Source of the DNA: Mayamaea pseudoterrestris
Lineage: Eukaryota; Bacillariophyta; Bacillariophyceae; Sellaphorales; Sellaphoraceae
Direction: 5' to 3'
Assembly: GCA_027923505.1 (NCBI GenBank)
Contig: BROI01000017.1
Location: forward strand, 62,001 to 126,000
Length of the DNA stretch: 64,000 nucleotides
The translations under genes and the position numbers were made by a program. Positions 41,014-52,300 of the stretch are shown here, piece after piece (positions within the stretch are counted from its first letter, which is position 1; each line of letters starts with the position of its first letter). A model generated the notes under the pieces. That model did no database searches, was not told where the DNA came from, and worked only from the letters and a program-made list of their open reading frames with translations.

Positions 41014-44000
41014 ATGTCGTCAACGATTCGTCCCATGGATGAGTCGTCCGTCCAGCGAATTGTGGCTGGACAGGCCGTGACAGACTTGGCGAGCGCCGTG
41101 AAGGAGCTGGTGGACAACGCGCTTGATGCGGGCGCGACTGTCATCAACAGTGAGTATTCTTTACTGATGCTATAATGGTTCGAACAAATCGCTCACTTCT
41201 GCACTATATCATTGATAATGTCTCTCTTTATCATTGCAGTCCGCCTGTTTGATCAAGGCGCTTCCATTGTGGAAGTTTCCGACGACGGCTGCGGAATTCC
41301 GCCAGAGAGTCGCACCCTCATTTGCACCCCGCACTCCACCTCCAAGCTACTTGCATCTGCATCTAGCAGCAACGACGCGAGCAACATGCTAGACAATGTC
41401 ACGACGCTTGGCTTTCGCGGCGAAGCTCTCTTTTCACTAGCAAACTTGTCAAAGACGGTAATGGTGGCGACGCGAACGGCCGACGAGGAGCTTGCCACCA
41501 AATTAGAGTTTCAATCAGACGGAAGCGTGCGGCCAAATTCAACCATGGAAATTCCAAAGAAAGTTGGAACGACAGTTGCAGTCGTGAAACTCTTTGATAG
41601 TATTCCCGTGCGGCGACATGATTTCGTCAAGCGACTGAATGCGCAACGCACAAAGTTACTGCGGCGCATGGAAGCCTACCTGGTGTTTGCTGCGGGCGTT
41701 TCCATGCATTTGATGGACATGGTCGGTACCGACTACTTTACGAGTACGGAGCGGACTCTATTGCAGACAACGAATGCCAGCAAGACGCTGGCCGATAGTG
41801 TTTCAAGCGTGCTTGGTCCAAAAGTCGTTGCGTCGCTTTGTAAAATCGTAGTGGACTTGTCGAGTGCATGGAACGAGACTGCAACTGTGGCCACTGCATC
41901 ACAGCAAGAGTCGCCTCCATGTTGCGTCGAAGGCTTGGTATCACACGCGCATTCCTCCAAGAAATGCAGCGGTGTGCGGGAGCGGCAGCTGTTTGCGATT
42001 AATCGACGGCCAGTTGACATGCCCAAGATCTCCAAGCGACTGAACCTCCTGTGGAAGACCATGATGGGATCAACATCGGGCAACAATGCGGCAAAGCCGT
42101 TCGTAATATTAAACTTTACGTTGCCGCCGTCAGCCTACGATGTCAACTTGGAACCAGACAAGCGCAAGGTCGTCTTGGAGCATGAGGAGTGTATTTTGAA
42201 TCTGATTCAAGAGCATGTTGCACGACAATGGAGTGAGCAAACGGATGGCAAGTTTTCAGCTGGTCTGCATAAGAGCAATGCGATTGCTAATACAATGCTT
42301 GGCGCTACAACGACTACTACTGCCGGCAGACTCAACGACGACGATGGGGCGGAGCAATCCGAGTCGGACAATGACGACAATGAAGAGGTTGCCCAAGTCT
42401 TCGGCGACACATCAAGCCCGAGTCGCTTCACTCGCCGGTACGCCTTTGTCAATGACGTTCGACGAATGAGGTTGCAGCACCAATACGATGATGGACGAGC
42501 AACTTCCACTCCAGAGCAAGAGGAGGCTCGTAAGAAGGAGGTCATGGCGGAAATGGCTGACGATGCAGATGACTCGAGTGACGACGAGGTCATTCCAAAG
42601 CTGGCTCTTCGACCAGCTCATGAGCAAGAGTTTTTTGATGATGAAATTGAAGAAGCCGCAATCAACGCTGTCAGTGCTGGTCTGACTGGAATTGCTCATA
42701 TCACGCCACACGCTGACGAACACAAGGGAGGCGAGGCGCTTGATGATATTCGTAATGGTTCCGTAGCTCCAGTGTTTGCCTCAGCTTTACATAGACGGAT
42801 GCTTCCAAGTGAGACGAGGCGATCGGGAATTCTGCAGCGATCAGGTGAGACGGCTGTGGAGCGTGTCGGTATGATGACGAATTCGTTTGATCGTTATCGG
42901 AATGGCGCACATGAAGTTGGAGGTTCGCAGGCTGGCTTGGATCGTTATGGATTCGCATCTATGCGTAGTAGCTCCCAGACTGTATCAGTCCAGTCTTTGG
43001 AAGAAGTTGAACAACTTACATTCAAACGTAACTCCGATGCGTCGATGCCTGATTTACACTTCAAGCGTCAACGGAGGTCAGCTTTGCATTCAACGTCACA
43101 TTTGGGCGTTGTAACTAAAACGGCTGTAACAACTGGCGATGGCGGGGATGAAGTGAAAGCAGAGCAACGTCGCGTATCGCTCGATCGCTGCCGGAGCCCT
43201 CCCTCGTCGGCCGATGACGATGAACAAGAAGATGGCGACGATGACGACGATGATGTCACTCAACCTGCACTGCCGACGCAAGATCATCCACAGCGCGAGG
43301 CTTTATCAATTGTTTTCGATGCGTTTACTGGGACGGGCGACGCCGTTTTGATGTCGCGTCGGGAACGGTTAGCATTGCGTGATCGTAGACTACGGTACGA
43401 GAACTCGGCTGTGTCGCTTGATATTCCAGAGGTGCAGACTGACATTATCAGTCTCTCAAAGGAAGACTTTAGCTCCATGCGTGTCATTGGTCAATTCAAT
43501 TTGGGCTTTATACTCGCCGTGAGCCAAGACTGCAATTTATGGATCTTGGATCAGCACGCATGCGATGAAAAGTTCAACTTTGAAAAGCTTATGGCCGAGA
43601 CGATCATTTCCGAGCAGCGCCTCATTTCGCCCATGCCACTGGAGCTTATGCCTGCCGAGGAGTCATGCATCATGGACAATATGGAGATTTTCGAGAAGAA
43701 TGGGTTTCGATTCAAGGTGGATTGGGACAAGCAACCGCGCCATCGATTGTCACTGACGGCGCTTCCACACAGCGGCGCGCCCGACGGACGCAAGGCTGTT
43801 CAGTTTGGAAAGGAGGATGTATCCGCGCTCTGTCATATTTTGGGCGTTGACGAGTCGTCAGCGTCACACGATGGAGCTGCCGGAACTGGAACTGGAGCGG
43901 ATGGCAATGGATTGTACGGCAACAATGCTGTTCGCCGGTACACTAGTGGATCAAGAGGCATTGATCCAGCGGAAAAGGTTATAGTTCGCTTACCAAAAGC

Positions 44001-44283
44001 GATTGCCATGTTTGCAAGTCGTGCGTGTCGCGGAAGTATCATGATTGGACAAGCACTTTCGCAAAAGAACATGGATCGGATCGTCAAGCGGTTGCAGGAT
44101 GTCGATCATCCATGGAACTGTCCACACGGTCGGCCAACCATGCGTCACGTCTTGGCGCTGGAGAGCCTGCTGCGAGGAGACGATCAAAAGGCGCGTGAGC
44201 TCATTGGAGACACTGCGACCACCATGATGAGTCAGGAGGATGCTGCTGTCCCTTGCAGTCGCGAAGACGCATCCGCATGTTGA
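41014..44283 (+). CDS. PMS2: MutL homologue PMS2, one intron
   Basis: Endonuclease subunit of MutL-alpha in mismatch repair, partner of MLH1. Exons 41014-41149 and 41240-44283; the 90-nt intron begins GTGAGT and ends ATTGCAG. The 1059-aa product has the GHKL ATPase (IVAGQAVTDLASAVKELVDN, LDAGAT, DDGCGI, TLGFRGEALFSL) and a long acidic, disordered linker (about 390-790). The C-terminal domain carries the metal-dependent nuclease motif DQHA(x)2E(x)4E as DQHACDEKFNFE (about 816-827), followed by ACRGSIM, QALSQKN and CPHGRPTMRH. All motifs needed for PMS2-type nicking are present, which separates it from PMS1 and MLH1. It is convergent with the methyltransferase gene (118 bp). Confidence 0.96.
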
Positions 44284-44401
44284 TACTACGCTACTAGAGC
44301 ACACAGACACATTTACGGCTTGTGAAAATATTAATAAAACTACACTTACAATATCTGTAGCGCAATCCTTGTTCAAAATGGTTTATAGTTTGCCGCGCAT
44401 T

Positions 44402-45394
44402 CTACTTGCGTCCCTTTGCGATGAGAATCTTCACTGCAGTGTTCAGATTTCGGCAGCCAGTCGGCTGAATGATTTCAATGGACTCGTAGTAGTTTGCCAT
44501 TTGAGCTTCAAACTCGCGGTGGACGCTCGAAAGCCGCTCCTTGAAGCTAATCACTGCCACGTTTGCCAGTGAATGAATTGTTCGAGCGAGCGTCGAAGGA
44601 TCGTAGAGGGTGGCAACCACGTCGGCGGCAATGACAAGATCAAAGCTGGCATTGTGACTCTCTTGGTCCCAGTCCAAAACGGCAGACGATACCGAGCCTT
44701 TGGAGGACTTGTCGTGCTTGATGGTTGCCATGTAGTCCAGTATGGCAGTCGACGAATGTGTCGTCCTCTCGTCAAAAGCAGCAAAGTTTCGCGACAAATT
44801 GCGTTTCAGCAGCGGCATGAGCAAGCCCAAATCTGTCAAGGTGACATGGACATCCGTTAAGGCTTTTGCAACCATCATTCCGCAGAGGCCAGTTCCCGCG
44901 CCGAGTTCAACAATGTCGAGTGGCCGCTCGCCTGATTTGGCGTCACGCCGTAAATCGTGCAGTACATTTCCGTTTTCCTGCGACGACAAGTACTCGCCCA
45001 AAATGAAGGCAGCGTCCCAGCAAAAGCCTCCTTTTCCAAGGGACTTGTCTTGCTCCACGATTAACGAGTAGCAGCCATTAGAATAATCAATATACTTGTA
45101 GTCGACGTGCTTGAGGTCGTCATAGACGCGTTGATGGCGGAGAAAAGACTCATATATGAACAAGTTGCTCTGGTCAATTAACAAGACGATGGATTCTGAC
45201 TCATCGCCGTCGTTCATTTCATTTGCTTGCTCATCAATCTCGTCCTGATGTGCAAGATTTCTTCGAGCAGCTTCATCCTCGTGCTCCATCAATCGAAGCT
45301 GTCGCAGGCGACTCCCTCGTTGCAGCATGGCTTCGGCCGGATCGACAGATTGCTCGTCATCACTGCCACTGTCTTCTGCAACGTGATTAGTCAT
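44402..45394 (-). CDS. METTL21/VCPKMT-type protein lysine methyltransferase
   Basis: Seven-beta-strand methyltransferase of the Methyltransf_16 family, whose members methylate lysines in chaperones, VCP or elongation factors. 330 aa from the ATG at 45394; upstream codons in frame begin with GTG only. Motifs: an acidic N-terminus, GFCWDAAFILGEYL, SAM-binding VELGAGTGLCGMMVAKAL (motif I, about 175), VTLTDLGLLMPLL (acidic loop), SAVLDWDQ and the post-motif DLVIAADVVATLYDPSTL. Substrate cannot be deduced. It lies downstream of the MYND gene on the same strand with a 290-bp gap. Confidence 0.85.
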   Translation of the reverse strand: MTNHVAEDSGSDDEQSVDPAEAMLQRGSRLRQLRLMEHEDEAARRNLAHQDEIDEQANEMNDGDESESIVLLIDQSNLFIYESFLRHQRVYDDLKHVDYKYIDYSNGCYSLIVEQDKSLGKGGFCWDAAFILGEYLSSQENGNVLHDLRRDAKSGERPLDIVELGAGTGLCGMMVAKALTDVHVTLTDLGLLMPLLKRNLSRNFAAFDERTTHSSTAILDYMATIKHDKSSKGSVSSAVLDWDQESHNASFDLVIAADVVATLYDPSTLARTIHSLANVAVISFKERLSSVHREFEAQMANYYESIEIIQPTGCRNLNTAVKILIAKGRK

Positions 45395-45684
45395 GTAATG
45401 AGGCAAAAAGAATTGGTCGATTACTACTCGAGCAATGGATGATGATGAAGCAAAAAATAATATCGGACAGAGGGACGAGGGACGAAAAAATGGCACAAAT
45501 GAGTACCAATGCGACTATGTAGCTATGTAGCTATCTCGCCTTTCCATTACGTATGCCCATGTTCCGACAAACAGGCGAAAGGCAACTACAATTCTACCGG
45601 TAGCAGAGTTTCTGGACAATGTTCCATGCGTCTTATCATATGTATACTCGTACAACAGAGTGGCCATGAAAAACTCCTGCTCGT

Positions 45685-47305
45685 TCAAGGCGCAGGCGTA
45701 CACTTGGGCTCGTGCATCTTCCAGTGCGCTTTCTGACACGCAGTCGAGCAGTATCGAGCGTCCTTGCATCGAGAGCACCGAAATAGCTTGCTATCATGAA
45801 TCAAAGCTTTTGCCGAGCATGCTGGATTGTTGCAATTTAAGTCAACTCCTGGATATTGAAGGCGCGCAGCTTTTCGAATGTCAATTTCCTCGCGCAGTTT
45901 TTCAAGGTCACTTGGTGGTGTGTAATTATAAGACACTCCACGCGCAATCCATGAATGTACCACAGTGTTGAATTTCTTAAGCGAAGGCGTCCGAAAGGCT
46001 TTTGCTAGAGCTGACTTTGCTGCGTCAATGTTACGATAGGGTGCCTTTTAAATCAAAGGGGAAAACTTCATGGCAGTAAAGCCAGCTACGTTGCTCATGG
46101 CGATAAATGGCGCTGGAGTCTTGTTTGATGATGCAAGACCAACAGAGTACAGATTCATCAATTGTATGATTATACCTTCGAGGGACTTTTCACCAAATGC
46201 GTTGCTCTCGTCGGCACTCTCAAACAGCGCGCGAAGTCCGCTTAAGCATGCCATTTCAGCTCGTAGTCCATCATTATTTAGAACATAGGCATTGCATTGG
46301 CGAGAAAGCGAACAAGCTCGTAACGCATTGTTTGATACGTTGCGGCCAGCCCATTCGTAAATCTCAATCGCGGCAGCATGCTTTCTGCCAAGCTCCAGAG
46401 CCTCGCCAACATTTATCAGGTAGTATTGTTGACAATCTCTAGACTGACTAGTCTGGACCATAATATCGGTCAAAACAATTGCAAGGTCAAGCACATCCTT
46501 CCACATTTCCCAAGCTAAATATCCGCTCGAGGTTGTCCCGCGTGCGTTGAACAAAAAAGCCGAACCAAAGTCGCATCCAGCGATTCTTAAAACATGGTGC
46601 AGAACTCGCATAATTAAAAATTCCTCCTGGTCTTGCGTCATACCCTCAAACTTCCACTTGGACTCGTAATGCATGCCTTGGAGTTCCGCGTTTTGAAAAT
46701 GTGAAACTCGCAATCTTTTGGTCGGCTTCAGACATTTCGTAAACATGAATACATAACGCAGGCCATGGCAGATTGAACATGAAAGGAGGACAGGTACCGT
46801 CGAGTGGGTGCTGGAAGGAATGACTCCACTTTGCGATAAAGTTGCCAGCATAAATGTCATTGTACAAGGCTTCCGCCTCCACTGTTTTGAAAAACGAATC
46901 GAATGGCGGCTTTCCAGAGAGATCCTGCGCCGATGGGCGAGCTAGCTTTCCATGAGGTAATTCCGGATCAATCAAAAGCTCTGCCTGGGCAAAGGATGAA
47001 CCAATCTTGCCATAGCAAGGAAAGGTGGAGGATCGAAAGTCGGCGATTCGTGTCGTCACTACTTTGTCGTGCTGCCGAACCAGCTCAGCTTGATTGCATG
47101 GTACGAAAATGGTTCTAGCGTGCGGTTGAGGTTGATTGTCTTGGTGGATAGGACGGCTTTTATATTCGTCAATGACTACTCCAAAATTGGCATTTGCATC
47201 GTCTTGATCGAATGGCTCGAAACGAACAAACCCTCTCTTGCCTTTCTCTGGATGCGGAGCTGCAATCTCGACAAAATCTCCAGCGTGTACTTGAATAGCA
47301 GACAT
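45685..47305 (-). CDS. MYND-finger protein with helical repeat region; reading frame interrupted twice
   Basis: Three collinear segments. The N-terminal part (47305 to about 46690) starts MSAIQVHAGDFVEIA and has no known fold. The middle (about 46690-46050) is helical and TPR-like (LINVGEALELGRKHAAAIEIYEWAGRN). The C-terminal part ends in a MYND zinc finger (CNNPACSAK, FRCSRCKDARYC, CQKAHWKMHEPKC). Segments one and two are in different frames. The change is either a one-base slip near a run of four A (about 46695) or a 91-nt intron (GTACCT to TGCGAG). Segments two and three share a frame but are separated by TAA near 46047; a 45-nt GTAGCT to AAAAG intron would bypass it. No SET domain is visible. 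It is either an intact gene with small introns or an early pseudogene. Divergent from the protease gene across array 3. Confidence 0.6.
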
Positions 47306-47870
47306 TGGTGATATAGATTCAAGTAATTTGTTAAGGACGATTGCTGGACTGTCGATGGTCACACAGGAATAATGCAATCAAGTCGGGCTGCCTCGCAACT
47401 ATTTCGTCAAGGCAATAGTACGAAACGAGTGCCAGTGTCAATTACGTCATCAGGCAATAGTACGAAACAACTGCCAGTGTCAATTACGTCATAAGACAAT
47501 ATTACGAAACGAGTGCCAGTGAAAAATGCGTCATAAGGCATAATTGTGAAACGAGTGCCAGTGAAAACTGCGTCATTAGGGCAATAATAGGAAACGAGTG
47601 CCAGTGAAAACGACGTCATCATGGCAATAGTACGAAACGAGTGCCAGTGAAAACGACGTCACAGAGGCAATAGTACGAAACGAGTGCCAGTGTCAATTAC
47701 GTCACAGGGCAGTAGTACGAAACGAGTGCCAGTGAAAACGACGTCACAAGGCGTCTGTCGTTTCCTGCACCTTGACGACGCCGAAGAAGCGAGAGTCTTC
47801 TCTCTCATGATCAAGTCTATAAACAGCTGCTGCGAGGGATGAGATAACATTATAGCATTCAATTACCAAC
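47306..47870. promoter_or_regulatory. Divergent promoter, MYND gene / plastid protease, with array 3
   Basis: 565 bp between head-to-head starts, more than half of it occupied by repeat array 3. The remaining 115 bp before the protease ATG contains TATAAACAG near 47818, a plausible TATA-type element. Confidence 0.55.
47404..47755 (+). repeat. 42-43-bp tandem repeat array 3 (bZIP-core family), 8 units
   Basis: The G of GCCAGTG falls at 47431, 47473, 47515, 47557, 47600, 47643, 47686 and 47728. Units alternate between two subtypes after this box: GTGTCAATTACGTCA and GTGAAAACGACGTCA. The second subtype places the bases GACGTCA, and thus nearly a full CRE palindrome, in three units. Between cores each unit carries GGCAATAGTACGAAACGAGT. 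Confidence 0.95.
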
Positions 47871-49208
47871 ATGATGAAAATACTGATGGCACTCACGCTG
47901 TCGGTGCAGCTGTCTCGAGTCGCAGGCTTCGTCCTTCAATCGCAGCAGCAACGTCGACACGCGTCGGCATTTTCTTCATTGTCACGCCTGCAATCCAGTA
48001 CGTTGGATGAGGAGCAGGTTCGCAGCATGTCAGTGAAAGTACTGAAAATGGAACTAAGTAAACTTAAAGTTTCATCGGCTGACGTCTTTGAAAAGGAGGA
48101 ACTGGTGGCTCGGTATATGCAAAATCTCCAAGAACAAACTGACAATGGAACCACTGACGAAGCTACTGCTGCGTCATTCTCCACTGCAGCATCGACCGAA
48201 ACGACTGACAATAACGATTCGAACATTATCAAGGCTCCAATCCACATGATTTACCTGGACGTTGGTTCCCGCGTGGCAGCCTCCAACATGCAGGGCGGCG
48301 TGACCATTCTGTCTGACACTGCCTATGCCACGTTGCAGCTAACCATCAATCAGGAAACTGTCACGCTGCTACTTGACACTGCCGCCACTGGCCTTTTGTT
48401 TCGACCGTCGGCGATACAAAAATGCAAGCTGAGCGTATTTCAAAAGCCAGTCACTGTCATGGCGGCTGGATCAGCCGCGGGCGATCAATTGAAGAAGCAA
48501 ATGACGGACGTTGCAGAGCTAACCGACTTTAGGCTAGGCGGTCACCACTTTCGCGACAAGATGTATCCAATTGTTATACAAGACTTGGATGTCATTACGG
48601 ATACTAGAATTGATGGCATTATTGGATTGAGCTTTCTGCAAGACTTTGCAGCCGTGGACTTGGACTTTGGCAACAAGCAACTCATCATGTACAAAGACAA
48701 GGTTCCAAAGATAATGCCGTCGCAAACGTTGCTCACAGAAGCCAAAATGACAAGGCTGTCGTCGCAGGCTGGTGGTATATTGTACGCTCCCGTTTGGTTT
48801 GGCGATCGAGGACCCGTCAACATGCTTGTTGACTCGGGGTCGTCGTCGACTATCTTGAGTTTCAAAGGCTTAAAAGATTTGGGTTTGGATGTAAATAATG
48901 ACAAGTTTGTCCAGCGGGTACCTAATCCGACGGGCTCGTTGGGACTGGACAAGGTTGTGGTTGATATGACGCATCGGATTCGGGTGGGCAGTACGTTTCG
49001 ATTGAGTAATGACGAGTCGCTACCGGGTGTTTCGCTGGCGGGTGATGATCGTCGGTTGACTGTTGACATTGGCAATTTACCATTGTTTGAAGCACTAGCC
49101 AGCTATGGCGTGGGTGGTATACTCGGCGTGGATGCGCTCATGCGGTCGTCCATCTGTCGACTGTCTTTTAAAGGCAACTCGCAGCCAACAATATCAATTA
49201 TAGAATAG
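47871..49208 (+). CDS. Plastid-targeted two-lobed retropepsin-like aspartic protease with SAP-like domain
   Basis: 445 aa, no intron. A signal peptide (ILMALTLSVQLSRVAGF) with AGF at the cleavage site indicates bipartite plastid targeting. Then comes a SAP/ARMET-C-like helical motif (MSVKVLKMELSKLKVSSADVF, ending in EKEELVARYM, about 50-85), a type often joined to plastid proteins in diatoms. The rest holds two retropepsin-type lobes. Lobe 1 has LLLDTAATG (about 165) and IDGIIGLSFL; lobe 2 has MLVDSGSSS (about 319) and VGGILGVDAL. Lobe 1 carries DTA where active proteases have DTG or DSG, so whether it is catalytic is uncertain. This is a host-type protein with no link to the Copia element. 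It is convergent with FANCM (149 bp). Confidence 0.8.
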   Translation: MMKILMALTLSVQLSRVAGFVLQSQQQRRHASAFSSLSRLQSSTLDEEQVRSMSVKVLKMELSKLKVSSADVFEKEELVARYMQNLQEQTDNGTTDEATAASFSTAASTETTDNNDSNIIKAPIHMIYLDVGSRVAASNMQGGVTILSDTAYATLQLTINQETVTLLLDTAATGLLFRPSAIQKCKLSVFQKPVTVMAAGSAAGDQLKKQMTDVAELTDFRLGGHHFRDKMYPIVIQDLDVITDTRIDGIIGLSFLQDFAAVDLDFGNKQLIMYKDKVPKIMPSQTLLTEAKMTRLSSQAGGILYAPVWFGDRGPVNMLVDSGSSSTILSFKGLKDLGLDVNNDKFVQRVPNPTGSLGLDKVVVDMTHRIRVGSTFRLSNDESLPGVSLAGDDRRLTVDIGNLPLFEALASYGVGGILGVDALMRSSICRLSFKGNSQPTISIIE

Positions 49209-49357
49209 ATGTGGGGAGCAACGCGGGTAATGTGCGCGCTATCTTCATTTACTGCTACGCATGACGCTGTTTTGTAAAGCGCTGGCACATTAGTCGTTTG
49301 TGAACTCTAATTATTAATTTTTAATGTGACATATTTAATGGACGAGCATAGGTAGCT

Positions 49358-52300
49358 TTACCATTGCGAAAACGCAGCCTGGGTACCATGAGTCTCCAAA
49401 TTATTGTAAGCTTGTTCGATATCTTCCGTGTCGCCACCTTGGCGATGGTGCTCCAAAACACTCCGTATGAAATGCATTTTGCCCAAGCACTTTTCGGAAC
49501 TTGGCATGGACGCCGGCGTATTGGAAGAAAGCTGCTGTTTATCTTTCAGGAAGCGGCGACCCAAACATGGTGTTGCAAACTCTTCATGGCGCGCTCGCTC
49601 GCAATCTAGTTCCCGGTGTATAGTATCGTCGTTCGCAGCATCCGGATCCACTTGGTCTAATATATCTTGCGTGTAATCCAGCTGAGACGTGTCGTTGATA
49701 AAGCCGCCAGCTGCCAGAGCTTCCTCCTCTTCAATCGCCCGAATAGCATCCTCTTCGTCACCGTCTCCATCAATATCCTCGTCCGAGTCACAGTCAGCTT
49801 CCTCCTGGACAAAACGCCGCAGATGATGCTGGCGTCGCCGTTTTCGGGTCGAATCGCTTTCATGTGTTTCGGCGTTGGCGGACAGGTCCAACAGCGGACA
49901 ACGATTTGCCTCTTGAATTGATTTACGATGTGTTGGTGGCTTTTTACTCTTCTTCCCTCTAATCTTTTTTAGTCGTTGCGGTTTATCGCGGCTGCCATGA
50001 CACTTCACATGTCGCCACAAACTCCCAACGCCCTGCTTCAAGGCTCCTCCATGTTCTCCAACATGGCACTCGACGCATTCGAATGAGCCTTTCAGTCCTT
50101 TATTTCGCGAAAGACATGGGTCACAAAACCAGTCCTCGTCCGGCATCAGAGGTGTGCGAACCGAATAGCAGGACACATGCACCGCCAAGTCACAACAACG
50201 CCCGGGCGAACGCTCGCCATCGCACAGTATGATAGGATTCTCATCCGGACTATGCCCTAACCTACAAACGGCGCAAATGATATCATCTGCATCTCCAGGA
50301 TGACTGCTGCTGCATTGTGTGTCCATTGGTTCGTCTTGGGTGTTGGTCAAGTCGCAAGAGAGCGACCCCAAAGACTTTCGCTTGCGTGTGACGTAAGGAT
50401 TCACAATCTGTACCTCCGGTGAGTCTTGAATGACAAGAAAGTTTTTCTTGGACTTCTTCACCATGTGACGGATGGATGCTTCACTTTCTGGACTATCATT
50501 ATTGACAGTCAAGTGTGAATTGTTTTTCGCTTCATTACTTCTGGAGTACACTCGGCTGGAGTCAGTTTGACTTTCTTGAAGCTTTGCATTAGACGACTTA
50601 TCAGATTGCTCCGAAGGATGCGTTGATGCTTTCAGTATCGTTCTGTCGCTGCCCATCAGAAGGTCCTTTGATACGTCGTCAATGGCTTTCATTTCCACAA
50701 ATGCGACTGACTCATCATCGCTTTCGTCCGAACTAGACGCTGGCGTCGGTAGGCGAAATTCATCAAGCACGGCTTTCGCAGGTGGAGTGTTGGGTAGATT
50801 AGTATTTATGTGAACGTTTAGGACATCATTGCTAGACCCACCACCCTCGGCGCAGTCACTTTCCCCAGGCACGTTCGACACTAAATCATCATCCAAATGC
50901 TCATCGTCATCACTGGATGATTCACAATCTGGAGGAAGACAAAAGTCTTCAAACTGTGCCTGTGATGCTAGTGACGCAGCATGCTGCTCCCTCGGCAGTT
51001 CCATACCAATCGCCGCGACGTTTCTGGATGGTGAAGGTCGACAGACACTTGTTTCGGGCAGAGTCGGCTTCGCATGTGCTATCGAGTTGCCTACTGTTAG
51101 TGTTGCATCTGCATCATAATTAGCCGTCGGTATTACTTCCAGAGGTGCATCTACAGTGGACGAATCGACCACCTGTTCATTTGGGACGATGCGCTTCATC
51201 TCAACTCCCCATTCGCCCCGAGAATTGTCAACTACTAGCGGGAAAAGAGTGTCGAGCGCTTCGTCGTTGCTGCCTCGGAAGCCTCGACTGCGAGTTACAC
51301 CAGATACTGCTTCATTCGCTACATCATTCGAAGCCTCCAGCTTGCAAAGAAACGCCACCGTACGTCCAGAATAATTTTCCTTCATGCTTTCAGTGACTGT
51401 TTTAAGCTTCCTGCCTGCCAATAGTCGTCGCCGTAAACTCGTCATGCCTGTTCCTTCCACTGATAGCTGTACCCTAGCGTATTGTCGTAGTATGTTCAGC
51501 CGCTGCGCATTCTCATCTTCGGTCAGTTTCCAGCGTGTAAAGCTCGCGACTATCGTTTTGTCTTTGCGGTTGGCTCCTCCAATCCCTTCTACTTGCGATT
51601 CACGAAAATTTTGCGAGAAGTTCATAGCAACTCTTGACTGCTCAGGTTCAACCTCAAACATTGGTACTGTAGGTAAGGTTGTAAATGCTTTTGGATTCTT
51701 GAGCGCATGCTGCAAGGTACGTTCCTTCTGCTTGGACGAATTCATAGTCTTTTCCTCCGCTCCTTCCGATACAAGACAAACAACGCGCCCTTCTCGCTTA
51801 CGTCCGGTGCGACCAATGCGCTGTAGACTGCGTATCGGACTGCTGAGTGTGTCAAAATTTACAATCAAGTCAACCTCGCCAATATCAAGCCCTTCTTCAC
51901 CAATGCAAGTACACTGTTGCAACAAAATTTAAGCAGAATTTAATACACAAGTTCAACGGCACAGATATGTGTCAATCTTCGGCAATTATGACTTACCACA
52001 AGGACGTTGTAGACGTCATTGCGGAATTCGCGGATTACGTTGTGTTGCTCAGTTTGGTTCATTCCTTGCAGCTGCTGTCCTGGGTTTGAATCATCTTTCT
52101 TTACCTTTGCTCCCTTGCCTTGTCCAATAAAGTGCCTCGATCGGATTGTGGGTTTGTGAGGGTCGAGCACGGCGACAATCTCCGAAACTGAATCGCGAAA
52201 CTGCGAAAAGACAATTGCTCTCGACGACTTGCCACACGCTCTCGCTCGTTCAAAGTGTTCCTGCAAGATTTCGCACAGCTTGGCAAGTTTTGGATTGTTG

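Noticed and set aside
47871-49208. The retropepsin-like gene as a fragment of an LTR element
   Set aside because: It has a plastid-targeting signal, a SAP-like domain and two lobes in one intact frame, and no gag, RT or LTR nearby. It reads as a host gene.
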